Of a DNA stretch of 64,000 bases, positions 1-7,889 are shown piece by piece (position 1 is the first letter of the stretch; each line of letters begins with the position of its first letter). The position numbers were made by a program, and so were the translations under genes. The stretch is from JAGQIB01 sp041393395 (GTDB lineage: Bacteria; ARS69). A model generated the notes under the pieces. It was not told where the DNA came from. It was given only the letters and a program-made list of their open reading frames with translations, and did no database searches. The stretch lies in the NCBI GenBank assembly GCA_041393395.1, contig JAWKKG010000005.1:248001-312000 (forward strand). Reading direction: 5' to 3'.

Positions 1-185
1 TGCTCACCGGAATCAACCTCATGTTGTTCAGCCTGATCCACAATCCGTGCTCGACCACGATCTACACGATCTACAAGGAGACCGGCAGCGCGAAGTGGAC
101 GGCGCTCGCGACGCTGTTCCCGGTGGCGATGGGCTTCGCGGTGTGTTTCGTGGTCGCGCAGGTGTGGCGACTCGTCGCGGGTTAG
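1..185 (+). CDS. feoB: Ferrous iron transporter B, C-terminal end (partial)
   Basis: This is the last 60 codons of a gene that begins before the window, read in the frame starting at base 3 and ending with TAG at 183-185. The residues contain the FeoB C-terminal pattern HNPCSTTIYTIYKETGS followed by a final membrane helix (roughly LFPVAMGFAVCFVVAQVW). In FeoB this Pro-Cys-containing segment lies in the second Gate region of the Fe(II) permease in the inner membrane. The G-protein domain is outside the window, so completeness cannot be judged. The last codons lie inside a 34-bp tandem duplication. Confidence 0.85.
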   Translation, partial: LTGINLMLFSLIHNPCSTTIYTIYKETGSAKWTALATLFPVAMGFAVCFVVAQVWRLVAG

Positions 186-225
186 GCGTCACGCAGGTCC
201 GGCGACTCGTCGCGGGCCAGGCGTC
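157..225. repeat. 34-bp imperfect tandem duplication of the feoB 3' end
   Basis: Bases 157-190 and 192-225 align with four mismatches over 34 bp. The first copy carries the last FeoB codons and the stop. The second copy has GGCCAG where the first has GGTTAG, so it lacks the stop and is non-coding. This looks like a small slippage duplication that happened after the reading frame had ended. Confidence 0.8.
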
Positions 226-252
226 GACGACGAGAGCCCCCCCGAAAACAAG

Positions 253-280
253 GACCCCCGCCTTCGCTGAGGCGGGGGTC
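253..280. terminator. Strong hairpin, probable bidirectional terminator
   Basis: A perfect 10-bp stem (GACCCCCGCC at 253-262 with GGCGGGGGTC at 271-280) encloses an 8-nt loop. Read on the minus strand it is followed by CTTGTTTT, a reasonable U-tract that would end transcripts of the 24-codon ORF at 341-415. On the plus strand it is followed by TCTCTCT and would terminate feoB. Convergent genes on both sides fit a shared terminator. Confidence 0.75.
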
Positions 281-340
281 TCTCTGCTCGACTGCTCGTG
301 GTCCCGATCCCGATCTGTTCACTACCCGTTCAACTGAGAA

Positions 341-415
341 CTACCAGTCGTTACGGCCGCCCCAGTTCGCGCCGGCGAGGATGGCGCCGATGACTGCGGT
401 CCAGATCGTAATCAT
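341..415 (-). CDS. Possible 24-residue small membrane-like protein
   Basis: An ATG at 415-413 opens a 24-codon frame ending in TAG at 343-341. It is preceded by the purine-rich stretch GAAAGAAGGGAG, about 12 nt upstream. The peptide has a hydrophobic first half (ITIWTAVIGAILAGA) and a polar, Trp-containing tail (NWGGRNDW), like a short single-pass or membrane-surface peptide. A strong terminator lies about 60 nt downstream at 253-280. A 7-bp hairpin (446-467) separates it from the hypothetical gene upstream. The 331-bp gap between feoB and that gene is otherwise empty. I do not recognise a family, and without homologues it could be a chance ORF. Confidence 0.45.
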   Translation of the reverse strand: MITIWTAVIGAILAGANWGGRNDW

Positions 416-516
416 GTTGGCGAAAGTCTCCCTTCTTTCGGGTCTCGTCCGCACCGCTCTGCGGACGGCAAACCGCTACGCTCGGGAGTCCGCTCGACCT
501 TCAAAAACCTCCGGGA

Positions 517-1209
517 TCACCCTCGAAGCGAGGGCGCGGGACCGATTTCGTATTCTACGGGTTCACGCGGGTTGAGTGTACCGAGGAATCGATTCAGAGC
601 GTCCAGGACGGCGAAGACCGGAGCCTGGGTGGGGTCGAAGCCGACCTGGCAGCATCCGATGAGGTGACTCTCGGAGCGGCCCAGGCTTCGGTTCACGCAA
701 ACGAGGATGACCCGCTTGTCGCCGAGCTCCTTCTCCTCGACCTCGCCGAGGGAGAAGCTGGGCTCGCCGTCCACGAGCTTCGCGATCGCGTCGAGGGTCG
801 CCTGAGCGACCGTGCGGCGCACCTCCCAGCGGGTGCCGGGACCGGCCGCGCGGCCGGTGGTCTGGAGGCCCCGGGCGGAAAGGACGACCTCGACCTCGAG
901 CCCCGCGGGCGCGTGGTGGAGGCTGACCCCGGACAGTGAAACACGGCCCATGCCCTGAGCGGGGGCGAGCTCCGTTTCACCGTACTGGGCGATGGAGATC
1001 TTGCGGTGGTCGATCGCGACGCCCTCCTCCGCGGCCAGGATGGCCTCGATGTCGCGGGCAATTTGCTTGGGGGACCGGCCGGATCGCGCGGTGACGTGCA
1101 CCGCCGTGATGGTCCCGTCGGGATCCGACTGGATCTCGCAGGAATTCACGTCTCTGAGCTTCACGATGTGACGCTGAGCGACAGAATACCGAGTCGACGG
1201 ACGCTCCAT
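517..1209 (-). CDS. Conserved hypothetical protein, 230 aa
   Basis: I chose the ATG at 1209 over one 11 codons upstream because GGAAGGGGGG lies just before it. The N-terminal third has a compact alpha-beta segment (SPKQIARDIEAIL then IDHRKISIAQ) that recurs in uncharacterised bacterial proteins. The C-terminal half reads as a repeated beta-alpha domain with RRTVAQATLDAI and APVFAVLDALNRFL, resembling small-ligand or regulatory domains. There is no signal peptide or membrane segment and no catalytic motif I can name. It is transcribed alone from a promoter at 1286-1315, upstream of the 24-codon ORF. Function unknown. Confidence 0.7.
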   Translation of the reverse strand: MERPSTRYSVAQRHIVKLRDVNSCEIQSDPDGTITAVHVTARSGRSPKQIARDIEAILAAEEGVAIDHRKISIAQYGETELAPAQGMGRVSLSGVSLHHAPAGLEVEVVLSARGLQTTGRAAGPGTRWEVRRTVAQATLDAIAKLVDGEPSFSLGEVEEKELGDKRVILVCVNRSLGRSESHLIGCCQVGFDPTQAPVFAVLDALNRFLGTLNPREPVEYEIGPAPSLRG

Positions 1210-1285
1210 CCGTCCCCCCTTCCGAGAGAGAATGGCCCGCAAGCGGACCTCAGGCCCCAGATGCTCTGCTGAAGGCGTGCTCGCG

Positions 1286-1315
1286 ATCCTAGCAGAACCC
1301 GCCGGTGATACACAA
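1286..1315 (-). promoter_or_regulatory. Sigma70-like promoter for the hypothetical gene
   Basis: On the minus strand there is TTGTGT (1315-1310), an 18-nt spacer and TAGGAT (1291-1286). Transcription would start near 1279, giving a leader of about 70 nt before the ATG at 1209. The -10 hexamer matches others in the window (TANNNT); the -35 is only half-matched. Confidence 0.5.
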
Positions 1316-1416
1316 TCGGCTATGAGCTATCTTTGGCCTATCTGAGAGCTTGGCCTGTTCGTTTCCGGGTAACGAGCCGCCGGTCGGGACCCTGGCGGCA
1401 CGACCCTTCCCGCGGG

Positions 1417-2346
1417 CTAGCGCTGCGGCACCAGGCCGCCGTTCCACGTCCAGCCGGCGATCTTCTCGAGCCGGCGGCCCCGGGCGTCGAGCTCCTCGCG
1501 GCGGAGATCCCGGAGGCGGGCGGCCGAGAACGCCTCGACGTTGAACGACGCCGCGACCGTTCCGGCCAGCAGCGCGCGGTGCATGCCCTCGAACGAGAGA
1601 TCTCCGGTCTCCGCGAGACGGCCGACGAAACCGCCGGCGAACGTGTCGCCGGCGCCCGTGGGATCCACCACGTCTTCCACCGGGTACGCGGGCAGACGGT
1701 AGATCTCGTCCTCGCCGAGCAGAAGCACGCCGTACTCGCCGAGCTTCACCACGATGTAGCGCGGCCCCATCTCGGTGATGCGACGGGCGGCCCGGATCGG
1801 GTTCGTCTCGTCGGCGAGATCCTTCGCCTCGGCCTCGTTCAGTACGAGCACGTCCACGCGCGCGAGGAGCTTCTCGAGCTCACGACGCTTGCCGCTGATC
1901 CAGAAATTCATCGTGTCCGCGATCACGAGGCGCGGGCGCTCGACCTGGTCGAGCACGCGCATCTGCAGCACGGGGTCGATGTTCGCGAGGAACAGATACT
2001 CGGGTGCGCGGTGCGATTCCGGAATGTCGGGATCGAAGTCCTGGAACACGTTCAACAGCGTGGCGTGCGTCGTCGCGTCGCCCATCTCGGCGCCGTACGA
2101 ACCGCTCCACCGGAACGTGTCGCCCGAGGCGACCACGATCCCCGACGTGTCCACGCCGCGCTCGCGCAGGAAATCGAGCGCGGCGAGATCGAAATCCTGC
2201 CCCACGACGGCCACGATGCTCACCGGGGCGTAGAAGCTCGCCGCAGCCGAGAAGTACGTGGCGGAGCCGCCGAGCGCGCGCTCGACGCGACCGAAGGGAG
2301 TGCGCACGTCGTCGTACGCGACCGAGCCGACGACCAGGATGCTCAT
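1417..2346 (-). CDS. PfkB/ribokinase-family sugar kinase
   Basis: This 309-residue protein of the ribokinase (PfkB) superfamily transfers phosphate from ATP to a sugar or nucleoside hydroxyl in the cytoplasm. The N-terminal Gly-rich motif GGSATYFSAAA (about 26-37) and the C-terminal anion-hole/catalytic signature DPTGAGDTFAGGF (about 228-240, catalytic Asp in GAGD) are intact, and the length is normal. The ATG at 2346 is preceded by a near-perfect AGGAGG at ideal spacing; upstream in-frame codons belong to the argS region. It lies 43 bp downstream of argS on the same strand. The substrate cannot be read from sequence; adenosine kinase-like and fructokinase-like members look alike at this level. 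Confidence 0.85.
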   Translation of the reverse strand: MSILVVGSVAYDDVRTPFGRVERALGGSATYFSAAASFYAPVSIVAVVGQDFDLAALDFLRERGVDTSGIVVASGDTFRWSGSYGAEMGDATTHATLLNVFQDFDPDIPESHRAPEYLFLANIDPVLQMRVLDQVERPRLVIADTMNFWISGKRRELEKLLARVDVLVLNEAEAKDLADETNPIRAARRITEMGPRYIVVKLGEYGVLLLGEDEIYRLPAYPVEDVVDPTGAGDTFAGGFVGRLAETGDLSFEGMHRALLAGTVAASFNVEAFSAARLRDLRREELDARGRRLEKIAGWTWNGGLVPQR

Positions 2347-2389
2347 GGATTCCTCCTTCTGGATCGCCGCGGGGCGGCGGAAAGCTGCG

Positions 2390-4222
2390 TCACATTTCCT
2401 CCAGCGCGTCGATCCCGCAGAGGCCGAGTCCCTCGCGCAGCACGTCGGCGAGCACGCCGACCAGGAACAGGCGCGCGCGCGAAACGCGGACGTCGTCCAC
2501 GAGCACCCGGAACGCGGCCTCCTGCTTCCCACGCGTGTAGAACCGGTGGTACGAACTCGCCACGTCGCGCAGGTACGCCACGAGCCGATGCGGCTCGAGC
2601 GCCCGCGCGGACTCCTTCACGGTCTGCGGGTACTGGAGCAACGTCCGCATCATCGCGACCTCCTCCTCACCGGTCAGCAGCGAGAGATCCGGACTCTCCT
2701 CGGAAGCGAGTACGGTCTGCGCGGCCGGCTGGCGGAAGATGCTGCGCGTGCGCGCATGCGCGTACTGCACGTAGAACACGGGATTGTCGAGCGTCTGCTT
2801 CTTCGCGAGCTCCAGGTCGAAGTCCAGGTGACTGGACGGCTTGCGCATGAGGAAGAAGAAGCGCGAGACGTCCTTGCCGACCTCCTGCACGAGCTCCTCG
2901 AGCGTCACGAGCTCGCCCGCGCGCTTCGACATCTTCACGACCTCGGCGCCGCGGAGCAGGTTGACCTGCTGCACGATCTGCACCGTGAGCCAGTCCTCGG
3001 CCAGGCCGAGCGCGACCGTGGCCGAGTGCAGGCGCTTGATGTAGCCGTGGTGGTCGGGCCCCCACACGTCGACGACGTGATCGAACCCGCGACGCGCCTT
3101 GTCGAGGTGGTACGCGATGTCCGCGAGCAGATACGTCGACTGCCCGTTCGAGCGACGGATCACGCGGTCCTTGTCGTCGCCGAACTCGGTCGACGTGAAC
3201 CAGTGCGCGCCGTCTTCCTCGCGCACGTGCCCACGTTCCTGGAGCTGCTTCTCCGCCTCCAGCAGCCGCACGGCGCCGGCGGAATCTTCCCGGTGCAGCA
3301 CCGACTCGCGGAACCACACGTCGAACTCCACGCCGAAGCTTCTCAGGGCGGCCTTCGCGGCCTCGATCATCGACGCGATGCCGATCGAAGAGAAATCCAG
3401 ACTCTCCGCCACCGCCCGCGCGACGTTCGCATCGGCCGCCGACGGCTCGGGCGCCGGCGGCGCCCCCACGTGCACGCTCTCCTCGAGCGCACGGATCGTC
3501 CCGCCCGCCGCGGCGTGTGCGGCCACCGCCGCGGCGACCGCCGCCGCTCCGTGCCCGCGATCGGCGAGCCCGCTCACGCCGCGCCACAGCTCGCGACCGA
3601 GCTCGGTCACGTACTCGCCGCGATAACCCTCCTCGGGAAACTCGAACTTCTCTCCCGCCGCCTCGAGGAAGCGCGCGCGCAGCGACTCGCCGAACAGCTG
3701 GGCCTGGTTGCCCTCGTCGTTCACGTAGTACTCCGCGTGAACGTCGACTCCCACCGCGCGCTGCAACCGCACGCAGGCGTCGCCGAACGCGGCGGACCGC
3801 GCCGACACGACGTTCATCGGCCCGGTGGGGTTCGCCGAGACGAACTCGATCTGGAACTTCCCGATGTGCCGCGCCCACTCGGGATCCTGCATCAGCGCCC
3901 GCCGGCGCTCCGGATCCGCGAGCTGCCGCACGAAGGTCTGGATCCCGCGCGGTCGGATCTTGAAATTGATGAAGCCGGGGCCGGCGACCTCCGCGTCGCT
4001 GACCGCGGTCTCACCGGCGAGCTGCGCGACGAGCGCTTCCGCGATCTTGCGCGGGTTGTCGCGCACGAGGTCCTTCAGCAGGAACGCGGCGTTCGACGCG
4101 AAGTCCCCGTGCGACGGATCGCGCGGCGCCTCGAGCGTGAGCCGACCCAGCAGTTCCTCGCCGATTTCCGGGTACGCGCTCTTGACCGAGCGCTTCACTT
4201 CCTCGAGCAGAAGCTCCCGCAT
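2390..4222 (-). CDS. argS: Arginyl-tRNA synthetase with an unusual HIGH region
   Basis: This 610-residue class I synthetase charges tRNA-Arg. Domain order is normal: an N-terminal Add-1 domain (1-110), the catalytic core beginning FVSANPTGP (128-136), KMSKRAGELVTL, then the anticodon-binding DALR domain ending near GIDALEEM. The odd feature is the signature I position. Most ArgRS have H-V-G-H after NPTGPL, but here residues 137-140 read N-V-V-S, so both signature histidines are absent while KMSK is intact. The ORF has no frameshift, and surrounding residues (SARSAAFGDA) remain family-like, which suggests a lineage variant rather than decay. The ATG at 4222 gives a standard N-terminus. It follows rsfS on the same strand. 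Confidence 0.93.
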   Translation of the reverse strand: MRELLLEEVKRSVKSAYPEIGEELLGRLTLEAPRDPSHGDFASNAAFLLKDLVRDNPRKIAEALVAQLAGETAVSDAEVAGPGFINFKIRPRGIQTFVRQLADPERRRALMQDPEWARHIGKFQIEFVSANPTGPMNVVSARSAAFGDACVRLQRAVGVDVHAEYYVNDEGNQAQLFGESLRARFLEAAGEKFEFPEEGYRGEYVTELGRELWRGVSGLADRGHGAAAVAAAVAAHAAAGGTIRALEESVHVGAPPAPEPSAADANVARAVAESLDFSSIGIASMIEAAKAALRSFGVEFDVWFRESVLHREDSAGAVRLLEAEKQLQERGHVREEDGAHWFTSTEFGDDKDRVIRRSNGQSTYLLADIAYHLDKARRGFDHVVDVWGPDHHGYIKRLHSATVALGLAEDWLTVQIVQQVNLLRGAEVVKMSKRAGELVTLEELVQEVGKDVSRFFFLMRKPSSHLDFDLELAKKQTLDNPVFYVQYAHARTRSIFRQPAAQTVLASEESPDLSLLTGEEEVAMMRTLLQYPQTVKESARALEPHRLVAYLRDVASSYHRFYTRGKQEAAFRVLVDDVRVSRARLFLVGVLADVLREGLGLCGIDALEEM

Positions 4223-4287
4223 CTCACTCCGCCTCCGGACCGTGTCGGGTCCGGCCTCGATTCACGTTTCTCTCGGACCCGATCGCG

Positions 4288-4647
4288 TCAGTGGATGTGC
4301 GCGTCGTCGTCGATGCGCGTCGCCGGGGCGTCGCCCCAGAGTGTCTCCAGGGAGTAATACCCGCGAGTCTCCGCATGGAACACGTGTACCACCACGTCCA
4401 CGAAGTCGACGAGCACCCATCGCCGGCCCTCCAGGCCCTCGACGTGCCACGCCTTCTGCCCCTCCTCGCGGAGCTTCTCGACGATGTGATCGCAGACCGC
4501 CTTGACCTGGGTCTCCGAATCCGCGGTGGCGAGGACGAAGTGATCCGCCGCCGACGTGAGGCCGGTGAGGTCCAGGATGAGGATGTCGCGGGCCTTCTTC
4601 TCGAGGGCGAGTCGCGCGGCGCGCTCGGCGAGCTCGGCGGGAGTCAA
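4288..4647 (-). CDS. rsfS: Ribosomal silencing factor RsfS (Iojap family)
   Basis: The 119-residue product binds ribosomal protein uL14 and blocks subunit joining when nutrients are short. The family core is clear: DILILDLTGLTSAADHFVL near the N-terminus, VKAVCDHIVEKL, then WVLVDFVDVVVHVF and a final YYSLETLWGDAP. I propose the TTG at 4647 because CAGGAG lies 12-13 nt upstream and the resulting length is typical. The much longer open frame upstream overlaps the transporter gene in another frame and is not family-like. It sits 65 bp before argS. In many bacteria rsfS follows nadD; no nadD is present here. Confidence 0.85.
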   Translation of the reverse strand: MTPAELAERAARLALEKKARDILILDLTGLTSAADHFVLATADSETQVKAVCDHIVEKLREEGQKAWHVEGLEGRRWVLVDFVDVVVHVFHAETRGYYSLETLWGDAPATRIDDDAHIH

Positions 4648-4748
4648 CGGGTTCCAGGGCTCCTGTGCGGCGTATCCGGTGGTCCGCTCGCGGCGGACCG
4701 CGTCCGGGCGGAAGCGGAGTTCCTTGGACTCCGCGCGGGCCGGGCAGT

Positions 4749-5243
4749 CTACCACGCCTCCAGACGCCGATCCACCGCGACCACGATCGCGCCGGTCACG
4801 ACTCCGAGCGGAACCGCCGTCGCGAGCAGCCACGGGGCGAGTGTCAGGACACTCCGTCCGGCGCCGAACAGGGCGCCGATCGCCGCGAGCTGCCCGAGCA
4901 CGTGCGCGGCCGACCCGATCACGCTGACGCCGAGCCACGACAGGGGCGGCACGGCGCGGGCGGCGAGCACCATCGCGACGAGCGCCGCCGCCCCGCCGGC
5001 CACCGCGAGCGCGAACGTCGGGCCGCCGAGCGTCCCGAGCAGTAGACCCGCCAGCAGCACCCGCACGGCGGTGACCGCGAGGGCGGCCCGCGCCCCGAGC
5101 CGGACGAGCGCGAGCAGCGCCACCGCGTTCGCGAGACCGAGGCGCAGCCACGGGAGCGGTTTCGGGATCAGGCTCTCGGCGATCGCGAGCGTCGTGGCGA
5201 CCGCGACGAGCAGGGCGACCCGGGCGATCGTCCGCGTGGTCAA
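4749..5243 (-). CDS. Gx transporter family membrane protein
   Basis: A 164-residue hydrophobic protein with about five membrane segments and the pattern LRLGLANAVALLAL plus repeated small-residue helices. It belongs to the Gx transporter family, once annotated as heptaprenyl diphosphate synthase component I. The TTG start at 5243 overlaps the TGA of the NusG-II gene (TTGA), implying translational coupling. In Firmicutes and others this gene travels with NusG-II, ApbE and a polyprenyl synthetase, exactly the set seen here. The transported substrate is not established; a flavin or quinone-precursor role is only inference from neighbours. Confidence 0.8.
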   Translation of the reverse strand: MTTRTIARVALLVAVATTLAIAESLIPKPLPWLRLGLANAVALLALVRLGARAALAVTAVRVLLAGLLLGTLGGPTFALAVAGGAAALVAMVLAARAVPPLSWLGVSVIGSAAHVLGQLAAIGALFGAGRSVLTLAPWLLATAVPLGVVTGAIVVAVDRRLEAW

Positions 5244-5647
5244 CCGGTCACCGCGTCGGGCACGCCGGCATCCGGCGCACCGCCCGTGAGCCGCACCACG
5301 AGAGCGTTCGGGACACAGGCGATGATCTCGCCCGAGTGACGGCGCGGCCCCATCCGGACACAGATGCGGTGCGGACACGCCGACTCCGTCACACGCACGG
5401 CATGGCCGGACACCTCGATCGTGACCGGCGAGAGGCGCCCCTGCACTTCCACCCGGCTGTCGCGATCCAGGGGAAGCGTCGCCACGACTTCGCCGCCCAC
5501 CGTGACCACGGCCGCGGTCGGCTCGCCCGACGGACGCGCGGCCACGCCGAGCGCGATCGAGCCGAGGAGCAGCGCCAGGGAGACGATTCGATCGGCGGGG
5601 GTGAGCGCGCGCCAGAGACCGCGGACGGAGAACAGGTCGGAGGTCAC
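5240..5647 (-). CDS. NusG domain II-containing envelope protein
   Basis: A 135-residue protein with one N-terminal membrane anchor (about 20-37, IVSLALLLGSIALGV) followed by a small beta domain carrying the family signature SACPHRICVRMG...GEIIACVPNALVV. The two Cys pairs and the CVPN motif define the NusG_II family, exported proteins that are unrelated to transcription despite the name. The GTG at 5647 overlaps the apbE stop (GTGA), and its own stop overlaps the next gene's TTG. The role is unknown; co-occurrence with ApbE suggests a link to flavinylated extracytoplasmic electron transfer. Confidence 0.85.
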   Translation of the reverse strand: MTSDLFSVRGLWRALTPADRIVSLALLLGSIALGVAARPSGEPTAAVVTVGGEVVATLPLDRDSRVEVQGRLSPVTIEVSGHAVRVTESACPHRICVRMGPRRHSGEIIACVPNALVVRLTGGAPDAGVPDAVTG

Positions 5648-6669
5648 TCGCGGTACCGCGCGAAACCGGGGGTCTCGTGCGAGACGAGATCACCCTTCGC
5701 GTCGTAGGTGACGAGCAGGCCTTCGAGACCCGGCTGCCGCTCGAGCGCCGCGATGCCCGCCTCGGCTCCGAGCACGAACGCGGCCGTCGCCCAGGCGTCG
5801 GCGGTGGCGCAGTCGGGCGCGATCACCGTGGCGCTGTGCACGTCGCGGGCCGGCCAGCCGGTGCGCGGATCGAGCAGGTGGTGGTAGCGGACGCCGTCGA
5901 CCTCGAAGAAGCGCTGGTAGTCGCCGGACGTCGCGACCGCGGTCCCGTCCGGCAGACGGAGCTTGAGGAAGATGCGCGACGCGTCGCGCGGATCCTGCAC
6001 GCCGATCAGCCAGGCCTTGCCGTCCGGCCGGTGACCGCGCACGACGAGATCGCCGCCCGCATTCACGATGCAGTGATCGGACACCCCGAGCAGCACGTCG
6101 GCCGCGCGGTCGACCGCCCAGCCCTTGGCGACGCCACCGAGATCGAGCTTCATACCGGGTCGGCCGAGCCGCCACGCGATCCGACCCGGCGCGCGTTCCG
6201 CCCGCTCGACGTCCCGCCAGCCGACGGTGGCCACGGCCGCCGCGACCGTCGCGGAGTCCGGCAACGCCGGGTCTTCGGGCCAGCCCCACGCGGCCACGAG
6301 CGCGCCCGCCGTCGGATCGAACGCACCGTCCGACTCCGCGGCGATGCGAAGGCCCAGCGTGAGGATCTCGTCGACTTCGGGCGAGACGCCCTCGACCCAC
6401 GCGCCGTTCGCGCGCGCCAGACGCGCGGGCTCGCTCGTCTCCGCGTACGACGTGGTCAGCGCCTCGATCTCGCGCAGACGCGCGAACGCACGGTCGAGCG
6501 CCTCGCGCGCGGTGACGGGATCGTCGGAGACGACCTTCAGCTCCGCGAGCGTGCCCATCACGAAGTCGGTGCGGGACTCGACGGTCGGAGCCCGATCGCA
6601 CGCGGGGAGAGCGATCGCGACGAGAAGAGCGAGGGCCGCCGCGGGACGCGCCGGGACGCGCACGCGCAT
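5644..6669 (-). CDS. apbE: FAD:protein FMN transferase (ApbE), lipoprotein
   Basis: The 341-residue product attaches FMN covalently to Ser/Thr of extracytoplasmic redox proteins, using FAD and Mg. The ATG at 6669 opens a lipoprotein signal ending LPAC. Family motifs follow in order: DFVMGT, KLDLGGVAKGWAVD, NAGGDLVVRG, HHLLDPRTGWPA and ATADAWATAAFVLG, so the enzyme looks intact. The start overlaps the stop of the prenyl synthetase gene by one base (TGATG), and the end overlaps the NusG-II gene. No flavinylated target (NqrC, RnfG or FMN-bind protein) lies in this window, so its substrate is elsewhere. Confidence 0.93.
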   Translation of the reverse strand: MRVRVPARPAAALALLVAIALPACDRAPTVESRTDFVMGTLAELKVVSDDPVTAREALDRAFARLREIEALTTSYAETSEPARLARANGAWVEGVSPEVDEILTLGLRIAAESDGAFDPTAGALVAAWGWPEDPALPDSATVAAAVATVGWRDVERAERAPGRIAWRLGRPGMKLDLGGVAKGWAVDRAADVLLGVSDHCIVNAGGDLVVRGHRPDGKAWLIGVQDPRDASRIFLKLRLPDGTAVATSGDYQRFFEVDGVRYHHLLDPRTGWPARDVHSATVIAPDCATADAWATAAFVLGAEAGIAALERQPGLEGLLVTYDAKGDLVSHETPGFARYRE

Positions 6670-7691
6670 CAACGGCCTCGGGCGATCATGTACTCGACGG
6701 TGGCGAGCAGCGGAGCCACGCCCTCGTGACCGTTCAGCGCGGCGAGGCGATCGCGCGCGGAGTAGGCGTACGCGAGCGCCTCGGCGCGCGCGCGCTCGAT
6801 GCCGCCGCTCTCGAGGACGAAGCGCCGCACGACGTCCCAGTTCTCGTCGGTCAGCTCGCCTTCTCGGAACCACTCGGCGACCCGACGTCCCGTCTCCGGG
6901 TCTCCCGTCTCCCAGGCGTACAGCAGCGGCAGCGTGGCGAAGCCGAGCCGGAAGTCCGTGCCGATCGGCTTGCCGAGATCGGAGGGATCGCCCGTGAAGT
7001 CGAAGATGTCGTCGATGATCTGGAACGCGTAGCCGAGATCGCGCCCGAACTCGGACATGCCGGCCGCCTGCCGCTCGTCCAGACCGCCGAGCACCGCGCC
7101 GATCTCGCACGACGCCACGAACAGGGCACCCGTCTTCTCGTCGATCACGCGGAGATACTCCTCCACCGGCAACGCGGAGTCGTGGCGGCTCGCGAGCTCC
7201 CGGTTCATTCCGGTCGTCATCCGTTGCGTGTGCTGCACGAGGATGTGCAGCGCGTCGTGCAGGCGATGCTCGCAGAGCAGATCGAAGCCCTTCGTGAACA
7301 GCCAGTCGCCCATCAGGATGGCGGCGTGCTGACCCCACCGGTGGTTCACCGTGGCGAGGCCGCGTCGCGTCTCGGTCCCGTCGAGGCAGTCGTCGTGCAG
7401 GAGGGTCGCGGTGTGCACGAGCTCCACCACGGTCGCGGCCCAGAGCACGTCGTCGCGGTTCGCGGCGGCGCCGAGTCGCGAGACCAGGAGCAGCAGCAGC
7501 GGCCGGACGCGCTTGCCCCGCATCGTGAGCACGTGCTCGGCGATCTCGGCGGAGAGCGGGATGTCCGGGCGCTCGAGCGCACCGATCCGGACCTCGATGT
7601 CGTGGAGGTCTCCGGAGACGAGCTCGAACACCTCCGGCAGCGTCATGCGCGAGGTGAGGCCTGCGGGCTGACGCGCCAAGGAATCGGGCAT
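6669..7691 (-). CDS. Trans-polyprenyl diphosphate synthase
   Basis: A 340-residue class I prenyltransferase making the long isoprenoid tail, probably for menaquinone. Both Asp-rich motifs are intact: DDCLD (100-104) followed by TRRG, and DDIFD (227-231) with downstream GKPIGTDFRLG. I chose the ATG at 7691 because GGAG lies 9 nt upstream. A longer frame beginning with TTG at 7778 would start inside the promoter at 7769-7797. It heads the operon with apbE, NusG-II and the Gx transporter, with overlapping ends. Chain length cannot be fixed from sequence. Confidence 0.9.
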   Translation of the reverse strand: MPDSLARQPAGLTSRMTLPEVFELVSGDLHDIEVRIGALERPDIPLSAEIAEHVLTMRGKRVRPLLLLLVSRLGAAANRDDVLWAATVVELVHTATLLHDDCLDGTETRRGLATVNHRWGQHAAILMGDWLFTKGFDLLCEHRLHDALHILVQHTQRMTTGMNRELASRHDSALPVEEYLRVIDEKTGALFVASCEIGAVLGGLDERQAAGMSEFGRDLGYAFQIIDDIFDFTGDPSDLGKPIGTDFRLGFATLPLLYAWETGDPETGRRVAEWFREGELTDENWDVVRRFVLESGGIERARAEALAYAYSARDRLAALNGHEGVAPLLATVEYMIARGR

Positions 7692-7768
7692 GCGAGCGAG
7701 CTCCGGTCGGATGGGCTCCGAGGGGCGCGGCGGGACGGCCCGCGGCTCGGCGGTTTCTCGGACGAGCG

Positions 7769-7797
7769 AAGGTAGCAACTCGGGCGACCATCGTCAA
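7769..7797 (-). promoter_or_regulatory. Promoter of the prenyl synthetase-apbE operon
   Basis: On the minus strand TTGACG (7797-7792), an exact 17-nt spacer and TACCTT (7774-7769). This is one of the best sigma70-like promoters in the window and fixes the start of the downstream gene at 7691 rather than 7778. Confidence 0.7.
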
Positions 7798-7853
7798 CGC
7801 GGCCCGCGCCCGTCAAGTGACTGGCAGGGCGACACTTGGGGAGCCGCGCTCGG

Positions 7854-7882
7854 TTGTCCGGCCGGAGGGCGCGTGCTACCGT
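7854..7882 (+). promoter_or_regulatory. Promoter of the YfhO/phosphatase operon
   Basis: TTGTCC (7854-7859), a 17-nt spacer and TACCGT (7877-7882). The ATG of the YfhO-like gene begins 8 nt after the -10, so the predicted start site coincides with the start codon and the mRNA would be leaderless. No ribosome binding site lies in that 7-nt gap. Confidence 0.65.
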
Positions 7883-7889
7883 CGTCCGG

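Noticed and set aside
1333..4357. Long plus-strand open frames opposite the PfkB and argS genes
   Set aside because: They are Arg/Ala/Pro-rich antisense shadows with no family motif, typical of high-GC DNA; the minus-strand genes have full motif sets.
7691..7778. Earlier TTG start for the prenyl synthetase
   Set aside because: It lies within the promoter at 7769-7797; the ATG at 7691 has a ribosome site.
5644..7797. A 717-codon apbE reading with a long N-terminal extension
   Set aside because: The extension runs antiframe through the prenyl synthetase gene and is Arg-rich; the ATG at 6669 opens a perfect lipoprotein signal.
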